Below, piece after piece: positions 57,301-64,000 of a stretch of DNA of 64,000 nt. The number at the start of each line of letters is the position of its first letter. Positions within the stretch are counted from its first letter, which is position 1. The DNA lies in the NCBI GenBank assembly GCA_031769625.1, contig JAUIMM010000579.1, positions 372,001-436,000 on the forward strand. The letters run 5' to 3'. A program made the position numbers and the translations under genes. The notes below the pieces were generated by a model that worked only from the letters and a program-made list of their open reading frames with translations, did not search any database and was not told where the DNA came from. The DNA is from Taudactylus pleione. Lineage: Eukaryota > Chordata > Amphibia > Anura > Myobatrachidae.

Positions 57301-59390
57301 TGTGACATGGGGGATGCAGGATGTGACATGGGGGGATGCAGGATGTGACATGGGGGGATGCAGGATGTGACATGGGGAGATGCAGGATGTGACATGGGGG
57401 ATGCAGGATATGACATGGGGGATGCAGGATATGACATGGGGGATGCAGGATGTGACATGGGGGATGCAGGATGTGACATGGGGTATGTAGGATGTGACAT
57501 GGGGGGGATGCATGAATGAGGATGAATCCTGTACTGTGTATGTGACATGGGGGATGCAGGATATGACATGGGGGATGCAGTATATGACATGGGGGATGCA
57601 GTATATGACATGGGGGATGCAGGATGTGACATGGGGGATGCAGGATATGACATGGGGGGATGCAGGATGTGACATGGGGGGGATGGAGGATATGACATGG
57701 GGGATGCAGGATGTGACATGGGGGATGCAGGATGTGACATGGGGGATGCAGGATATGACATGGGGGGGATGCAGGATATGACATGGGGGATGCAGGATGT
57801 GACATGGGGGGGATGCAGGATGTGACATGGGGGGATGCAGGATATGACATGGGGGATGCAGGATGTGACATGGGGGATGCAGGATATGACATGGGGGATT
57901 CAGGATGTGACATGGGGATGCAGGATGTGACATGGGGGATGCAGGATGTGACATGGGGGATGCAGGATATGACATGGGGGATGCAGTATATGACATGGGG
58001 GATGCAGGATGTGACATGGGGGATGCAGTATATGACATGGGGGATGTAGGATGTGACTTGGGGGATGCAGTATATGACATGGGGGATGTAGGATGTGACA
58101 TGGGGGATGCAGGATGTGACATGGGGGATGCAGGGTATGACATGGGGGATGCAGGATGTGACATGGAGGATGCAGGATGTGACATGGGGGATGCAGGATA
58201 TGACATGGGGGATGCAGGATGTGACATGGGGGATGCAGGATGTGACATGGGGGATGCAGGATATGACATGGGGGATGCAGGATGTGACATGGGGGGGATG
58301 CAGTATATGACATGGGGGATGCAGGATATGACATGGGGGATGCAGTATGTGACATGGGGGATGCAGGATGTGACATGGGGGGGATGCAGGATGTGACATG
58401 GGGGATGCAGGATGTGACATGGGGGGATGCAGGATGTGACATGGGGGGATGCAGGATGTGACATGGGGAGATGCAGGATGTGACATGGGGGATGCAGGAT
58501 ATGACATGGGGGATGCAGGATATGACATGGGGGATGCAGGATGTGACATGGGGGATGCAGGATGTGACATGGGGTATGTAGGATGTGACATGGGGGGGAT
58601 GCATGAATGAGGATGAATCCTGTACTGTGTATGTGACATGGGGGATGCAGGATATGACATGGGGGATGCAGTATATGACATGGGGGATGCAGTATATGAC
58701 ATGGGGGATGCAGGATGTGACATGGGGGATGCAGGATATGACATGGGGGGATGCAGGATGTGACATGGGGGGATGGAGGATATGACATGGGGGATGCAGG
58801 ATGTGACATGGGGGATGCAGGATATGACATGGGGGATGCAGGATGTGACATGGGGGATGCAGGATATGACATGGGGGATGCAGGATATGACATGGGGGAT
58901 GCAGTATATGACATGGGGGATGCAGGATGTGACATGGGGGATGCAGTATATGACATGGGGGATGTAGGATGTGACATGGGGGATGCAGTATATGACATGG
59001 GGGATGTAGGATGTGACATGGGGGATGCAGGATGTGACATGGGGGATGCAGGGTATGACATGGGGGATGCAGGATGTGACATGGGGGATGCAGGATGTGA
59101 CATGGGGGGATGCAGAATATGACATGGGGGGATGCAGGATATGACATGGGGGGATGCAGGATATGACATGGGGGATGCAGGATATGACATGGGGGATACA
59201 GGATGTGACATGGGGGGGATGCATGAATGAGGATGGATCCTGTACTGTGTATGTGACATGGGATTGCAGTATATGACATGGGGGATGCAGGATATGACAT
59301 GGGGGGATGCAGGATATGACATGGGGGGGATGCAGGATGTGACATGGGGGGGATGCATGAATGAGGATGAATCCTGTGCTGTTATATAGG
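54301..59390. repeat. 21-23-bp minisatellite (CAGGATGTGACATGGGGGAT)
   Basis: The unit is CAGGATGTGACATGGGGGAT plus G, 21 bp with five G and 22-23 bp with six or seven (checked at 55021 and 55042), over 200 units. It contains the GACATGGGGG part of the neighbouring 56-bp unit. Full 56-bp-type pieces (GAATGAGGATGAATCCTGT) still occur about once per kilobase, near 55590, 56560, 57520 and 58610. The blocks between the last of these are near-identical over 1091 bp. Frames of up to 1552 codons on the minus strand (Met-Ser-His-Pro-Ala-Ser-Pro repeats) come from the 21-bp period. Confidence 0.95.
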
Positions 59391-59692
59391 GGATCAGAGG
59401 ATTTGATGTTCCTCGTTGTGTCACATAAATCACGGCGTTCTCAGGACGCTGTCATCCAGAGATTTTCTACTTTCTACAGAACAAACAATAAACCTGAATA
59501 ACTGGATGTCAGCCGGAGACACAGAACAGGTTGCTCCAGTCCTGGGAGTGAGGAGACACAGACGGCAGCATTTCCTGACATCACTACTTATTATAATGTA
59601 GTAAATGCAGCTACAGTGAGCGCCTGGAGGGGTCTGTGTAGGCCGGGAATGTCCCCATTCAGCCTGAACCTGAGACGTTTGACACCAAGTAG
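59391..59692. other. No gene or repeat recognised
   Basis: Apparently unique intronic DNA between the minisatellite and the next MITE. Confidence 0.5.
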
Positions 59693-59852
59693 TATATTTA
59701 CTAAAGTCCCGGCTTATAGAAGTGGTGATGTTGCCGATAGCAACCAATCAGATTCTAACTACTATGTTCTAGAAAGTGCTAGATAAGTAGAATCTGTTTA
59801 GTTGCTATGGGCAACATCTCCACTTCTATAAGTCGGCACTTTAGTAAATATA
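59693..59852. mobile_element. Palindromic MITE, about 160 bp
   Basis: TATATTTACTAAAGTCCCGG at the left pairs with the reverse complement of CGGCACTTTAGTAAATATA at the right. Further inward CTTATAGAAGTGGTGATGTTG pairs with CAACATCTCCACTTCTATAAG (each one base longer than the shared core). The centre contains AGATTCTAACTACT / AGTAGAATCT. The target duplication is uncertain. It is a typical fold-back MITE with no ORF. Confidence 0.8.
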
Positions 59853-60129
59853 CAACTTAGTGTCACTTACGGAGTAAAATTGCACCGCAGAGGAGCCTCT
59901 TATACAGGGATGGGCAGGGACTTATGGGCGACGTTTGGGGTTGCATGAGGGAGTTCATGAGGGCGCCTAAACTTACACAGAAGTGCGGAAGGTTTGTTAC
60001 ATTTTATGGGAAGATCCGGTCTCACCCCTATAACTACAATGTAATGTATTACATAATGATGTGACGTTTCCACCCGAGCACCAGACACGCAGCAAAGCCA
60101 CGTAGGCACCTCAGTACAAGCTACTGTTC

Positions 60130-60530
60130 TCTGTTATCAGCCATGTCAAGGGAACAGGGGACCAATTGTACATTCACTGAGTACCAGTTATTATTACCAG
60201 TTATGTATATAGTGCTCACATATTCCTCAGCGCTGTACAGAGAATATTTGGCCACTCACATCCCTCCCTGCCCCAGTGGAGCTTACACTCTATACTCCCT
60301 ATCACATGTACACACACAAGGGCTAATTTCTAACCTACCAGTATATTGTAGGAGGAAACCAATGCAAACATAGGGAGAACATACAAACTCCACACAGTAA
60401 TAACCATGGTGGGAATTAGAGCTCAGTGCTGTGAGGCAGTAATGATATAGACAGAAAGAGACAATGTACCCTGAATGGTTGGGTTTCTGGAAAGGGGATG
60501 TAACTCGCAGACACCGGCAAAGTAACATAA
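60130..60530. repeat. Old dispersed repeat
   Basis: The words TATAGTGCTCACATATTCC, CAGCGCTGTACAGAGAATAT, CCCTGCCCCAGTGGAGCTTA, GGGAGAACATACAAACTCC and GCTGTGAGGCAGTAATG occur in this order. I recognise them as an old, widely dispersed vertebrate/amphibian interspersed repeat, here diverged and shortened. The family name is not certain and no ORF is present. Confidence 0.5.
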
Positions 60531-60631
60531 AGGAAATATAGTATTACAAAGTGCTGCACAATATACTGGTGCTATGTAAATAAATGCTAATAATATATGT
60601 AGTCTATAATTGTAACTGATACTGTGGGGAT

Positions 60632-61250
60632 GTACGAGGTGTAAGGGGCATTAGAGAGCGGGGGTGTACGAGGTGTAAGGGGCATTAGAGAGCGAGGGTG
60701 TATGAGGTGTAAGGGGCATTAGAGAGCGGGGGTGTATGAGGTGTAAGGGGCATTAGAGAGCGAGGGTGTACAAGAGAGCAGGGTGTGTACGAGGTGGAAG
60801 GGGCATTAGAGTGTGGGGGTGTATGAGGTGTAAGGGGCATTAGAGAGCGGGGGTGTATGAGTATAAGGGTCATTAGAGTGTGGGGGTGTATGAGGTGTAA
60901 GGGGCATTAGAGAGCAGGGGTGTATGAGGTGTAAGGGGCATTAGAGTGTGGGGGTGTATGAGGTGTAAGGGGCATTAGAGAGCGGGGGTGTATGAGGTGT
61001 AAGGGGCATTAGAGTGTGGGGGTGTATGAGGTGTAAGGGGCATTAGAGAGCGGGTGTGTATGAGGTGTAAGGGGCATTAGAGAGTGGGGGTGTATGAGGT
61101 GTAAGGGGCATTAGAGAGCAGGATGTGTACGAGGTGTAAGGGGCATTAGAGAGCGGGGGTGTATGAGGTGTAAGGGGCATTAGAGTGTGGGGGTGTATGA
61201 GGTGTAAGGGTCATTAGAGAGCGGGGGTGTAAGGGGCATTAGAGTGTAAT
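60632..61250. repeat. 34-bp minisatellite (GTGTATGAGGTGTAAGGGGC)
   Basis: The unit is AGGTGTAAGGGGCATTAGAG, then AGCGGGGGTGTATG, 34 bp (checked at 60961 and 60995), about 18 copies. AGAGAGCG and AGAGTGTG variants alternate through part of the array. It ends about 90 bases before exon 2. Confidence 0.95.
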
Positions 61251-61342
61251 AATTACAGGGCATTCTGTGGGCATTTTGGTAATACACATTACAGGATCTT
61301 GGCGGGAACAGAATGAGAAACGTTTTCTCTCTTGTTTTTCAG

Positions 61343-61602
61343 TCACTCGTCGCGGTCGGTCATCCACAGAGAGCGCTGTCTTCGGATCTTCGCCTCCATA
61401 CTTCTCTTGGCTGTGGCGATCGGCTTTGTGTTATATGAACTTGAGTTTAGGAGTTTAGAGCATCTGGAGACGGAAGCAGCTGTCCACACCGAGGAGCACG
61501 GCAGCCATCACCATGAAGACCAGGAGATGGATGGACGCTTCCCCGCTGCTCACAGTCATTCCTCAGGCACATTCCACCGAGCTGCGGTGGTCACAGATTC
61601 TG
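61343..61602 (+). CDS. ggt6: Coding exon 2 of gamma-glutamyltransferase 6-like gene (partial)
   Basis: The exon is 260 nt, phase 2 in and phase 1 out. The acceptor has a strong pyrimidine tract (TTTTCTCTCTTGTTTTTCAG) and the donor is TCTG|GTGAGG. Joined to exon 1 it encodes residues 36-122. HSSRSVIHRERCLR is a basic stretch on the cytosolic side, and IFASILLLAVAIGFVLYEL (about 51-69) is the single signal-anchor segment. A His/Glu-rich linker follows with HGSHHHEDQ and HSHSSGTFHR, then AAVVTDS, which matches the opening strand of the gamma-glutamyltransferase (N-terminal nucleophile hydrolase) domain. The linker HSH-x-x-G-x-[YF]-H just before that strand is also how I remember GGT6. The catalytic Thr and the rest of the enzyme lie beyond the window. 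Members of the family cleave gamma-glutamyl bonds of glutathione outside the cell. Confidence 0.8.
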
Positions 61603-62418
61603 GTGAGGGCCCAATTCTGTAACCTCGGTACCTATCTGTGCCCTGCGCTCCTCCTGCCAGGCTGAGTACCCCCTTACCCCAGGTGTTACTGCATGGCTGG
61701 CATTATAGACCCTCGTTCTGTGCTATACAAGTATCTAGTCCCATAGCTGGGTCTCTAAGATTAATGTTCCTGAATCTCCTATCCCCCCAATGTATCCTGA
61801 CAGGCAGGGTCTTCCGTCTGTCTCTGTATGACCCCGGCTTATACTGAGTGTTTGTTACTTACATCCATGTACTTAGTACTCTGTATTGCGTGTTCTCATC
61901 CTTCTGCTATCATACGTGTAAGGAAATGATAATGATGTTGTATACGGCGGTCTCAGGCACGGTCTCTGGTGGACGCTCTCTCTGCGCGGTGATTTCTGGT
62001 CACACATCTGCCGTGAGACGCGGCATTCGCTCTACACACGTGATGGGGCTCACATATAGCTGGATGAAAAGGATTTCATTATAATTATGTAGATCGGATT
62101 CTCCATACAGCGAATGCCTTGCGCCTGTCTCCGTATCTAGATTTCCGCGTAGGGCTGATCATGGAGAGGGCGCAGGCGTAGTACAGTAAGGACATGCACC
62201 TCCTGTAATTATCTGTACATCTCCTGCGAGGGCTGGTGTGATGCTGCGCAGTGATGACACGGTCTACGCGGGCATCACTAATCCCTCCAGCCACGATGCT
62301 ATGTACTATCGCACTGCGGCCTGTCTCATTACATCATAGACGCCGCCATATGTAATCAGGTGAGTATAATAATTACATTTTATATGTGACTGTCACATTT
62401 ATTAATAACGTTCTGGGC
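61603..62418. other. Start of intron 2, apparently unique DNA
   Basis: No repeat array, transposon end or second exon is recognised here. Short frames in this stretch are not supported. Confidence 0.5.
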
Positions 62419-62590
62419 CATTGTTTCTCATGGAACCCAAACAGTGCATGTTTTCAAGGTATCCTCAGGAATACTTAGTACCAGCTGTGGATGTATTGTA
62501 CTAGTCCAGAGGTTCCCAAACTCCGCCATTACAGTCCAGGTTTTAAGGATATCCATGATTGAGTCCAGATGGTTTATTTAAATTGACTGA

Positions 62591-63583
62591 GGGCTGGATT
62601 CAGAGCTGGACGCAATGGCGATTTTCCCACAGATCGAGCGATTGTTTGCCATTGCGCACGCATATAAGCTGCATTGCGCTTGTGTAACGATCGCATTGTG
62701 ATTACGGACACACAGCGGAACCCATCGCTAAGTGAGTGACAGGTTGTCAGTGTTTGGGGGAGGTAACAAGAGGGGGGTGAGAAAGACGCAGGCGTGTAAA
62801 CGCCGTTACATGGGCGTGCATAAATTAGCCACTGCGATTGCATACACAGCATGAGCCCCTCTGCGTGTCAGGACAGCTGCAGCGTCTGCGCTGGTCAGAC
62901 CTGCCGCAAGGGCAAGATGGCCGCTCAATGGGCCTGATTCAGAGCCGGACGCTCTGACCAGAGCGCTCGCTCTGAATCAGGGCCCTCCTCCCTGAAAATG
63001 GAGCGGCCTCATGGACGCTCGCATAGATGTGGGTTACCACCCACAGCTATAGCGAGCGTCCATGATGATGGTCGCGATGGTCACCATCGCGACCATCGGG
63101 CTTGCGACGAGACCCTGTGGTAGGGTCTCGCTGCCGCAAGCCCTGGAGTGATTTTGGCTCTATCACTACTGATGTCAGTGGGGCCGGACTCAGACGGTAG
63201 GCGTTCCCAGGGGAACGCCTCCGTCTGGCAGCCATGCCCCCGGCATGCCCACCAAAGGGAGCGTGCTGTCACTTACCATCGACAGCACGCCCTCTTTGGT
63301 GCGAGACCCATAACGATGGCTTGGCCGTCGTTATTCGGGTCTCGCACATGCGCACGACGGAGCTCCCTCCATCGTGTGCATGTGCAATTCGGCACCGTCG
63401 ACCCGCTTGCGAGCGTCCTGCGCTCGCGAGCGGGTCTGAATCAGCCCCAATGTGCGTTGATGTTATCAATATTTTATGCAGGTAAGGAGGCAGCAGATGA
63501 TCTTTGGAAGCATTAGCATATCTTCGCGTTCCTTCCGAAATCGCAGCTGCGCTCGCCTTAGCGCCTGTCTCTGAATCAGCCCC
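62591..63583. mobile_element. Third-level MITE, GGGCTGATTCAG ends
   Basis: Ends are GGGCTGGATTCAGAGC and CTCTGAATCAGCCCC, flanked by TGA (62588-62590) and TGG (63584-63586), a 3-bp duplication with one change. Its ends resemble those of the multi-hairpin family but the interior differs. Excluding the nested element it is about 470 bp. Confidence 0.78.
62930..63448. mobile_element. Multi-hairpin MITE, PIF/Harbinger-like, copy 3 (519 bp), innermost
   Basis: Ends are GGGCCTGATTCAGAGCCGGA and GGGTCTGAATCAGCCCC, with the perfect 3-bp duplication AAT (62927-62929 and 63449-63451). The hairpin series is as in copies 1 and 2. One hairpin has lost its right arm (GTGATTTTGGCTC then TATCAC at 63148-63166), which accounts for the shorter length. 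Confidence 0.88.
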
Positions 63584-63707
63584 TGGGGTACTAATTATGT
63601 GGATGTAATGGTGCAGTTTGGGAACCTCTGTTAGTCAATTACTTCTCCAGCTGGATGTTCTGTGAGGACGGGGTTTGAGAAAAACTGGTCTAGGCAATGG
63701 CTTGGTC

Positions 63708-64000
63708 TCCGTCACTACATAGCGCTGATCGGTGTGTGACTGTACATGAGCTGTGATAGGTCTCCGACACTACATAGCGCTGATCAGTGTGTCTGACTGT
63801 ACATGAGCCGTGATAAGTCTCCGTCACCACATAGCGCTGATCAGTGTGTGACTGTACATGAGCCGTGATAGGTCTCTGTCATTACATAGCGCTGATCAGT
63901 GTGTCCGACTGTACATGAGCCGTGATAGGTCTCTGTCACTACATAGCGCTGATCAGTGTGTCTGACTGTACATGAGCCGTGATAGGTCTCCATCACTACA
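63708..64000. repeat. 55-58-bp minisatellite, start of array
   Basis: The unit is GTCTCCGTCACTACATAGCG, CTGATCAGTGTGTGACTGTA, then CATGAGCCGTGATAG, with an extra TC in some units (GTGTCTGAC). About five copies are seen and the array continues past the window edge. Confidence 0.93.

Larger units (their letters stand above)
62517..63630. mobile_element. Second-level hAT-type MITE
   Basis: It begins CAGAGGTTCCCAAACTCCGC and ends GTTTGGGAACCTCTG. It sits within the outer MITE and is itself split by the element at 62591-63583. CTAGTC before it and TTAGTC after it may be the remains of the target duplication. Confidence 0.78.
62419..63687. mobile_element. Outer hAT-type MITE of a four-level nest
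   Basis: The left part (CATTGTTTCTCATGGAACCC ... GTGCATGTTTTCAAGG) and right part (GAGGACGGGGTTTGAGAAAAA-CTG) belong to the same family as 47203 and 49569. Target copies TTCTGGGC (62411-62418) and GTCTAGGC (63688-63695) match at six of eight bases. All of 62517-63630 is later insertion. Confidence 0.78.

Noticed and set aside
54456..59433. Frames up to 1552 codons (Met-Ser-His-Pro-Ala-Ser-Pro type)
   Set aside because: The 21-bp period is a multiple of three and has no stop on the minus strand, so long frames are inevitable. Several overlap in different frames.
61638..62294. Further exons after 61602
   Set aside because: Short frames here have no convincing acceptor-donor pair and no match to the next expected part of a gamma-glutamyltransferase.

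Overview
The window looks like anuran (frog) nuclear DNA. This rests on a spliced vertebrate gene, a Tc1/mariner element with TACAGCGGGTAAAATAAG termini, several short hAT-type MITEs beginning CAGAGGTTCCCAAAC or CAGAGGTTCTCAAAC, and a CR1/L2-group LINE. No bacterial or viral gene is visible. About three quarters of the 64 kb is tandem repeat, in about a dozen separate arrays with different unit lengths (about 112, 34, 34, 46, 43, 56, 24, 32, 26, 37, 56/21, 34 and 56 bp). Nearly every long open reading frame is an artefact of a stop-free repeat unit.

The one host gene I can support is on the + strand. Coding exon 1 is 39950-40056 and exon 2 is 61343-61602. Joined, they give the first 122 residues of a type II membrane protein: an acidic cytosolic tail, one signal-anchor segment, a His-rich linker, then the start of a gamma-glutamyltransferase fold (AAVVTDSG). 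Layout and motifs fit GGT6. Intron 1 is 21.3 kb and mostly minisatellite. Intron 2 begins at 61603 and leaves the window.

Layout: 1-10032, 112-bp satellite; 10033-12398, 5'-truncated LINE with an intact reverse-transcriptase ORF, inserted in the last satellite unit; 12419-12999, dispersed promoter-like repeat; 13000-16530, two 34-bp arrays; 16531-18734, unique DNA and MITEs; 18735-28145, 46-bp array; 28146-30515, a repeat fragment, a short 43-bp array and a 56-bp array; 30516-39837, 24-bp array ending about 110 bp before the gene's ATG; 40057-44480, arrays of 32-bp then 26-bp units that start at the exon 1 splice donor and copy it; 44581-45268, multi-hairpin MITE; 45338-47060, 37-bp array; 47203-51293, nested hAT and Harbinger-type MITEs and a Tc1 element; 51540-59390, 56-bp then 21-bp array; 59693-61250, MITE, old dispersed repeat and 34-bp array; 61343-61602, exon 2; 62419-63687, four transposons nested in one another; 63708-64000, start of another 56-bp array.

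The most interesting signals are: (a) the splice donor of exon 1 appears to have been amplified into about 150 donor-like sites directly downstream; (b) an RFX-box-like motif at the promoter edge resembles the core of the 24-bp array upstream; (c) a MITE family, present three times, consists of successive hairpins whose two arms have changed together between copies; (d) several very clear nested insertions have readable target duplications.
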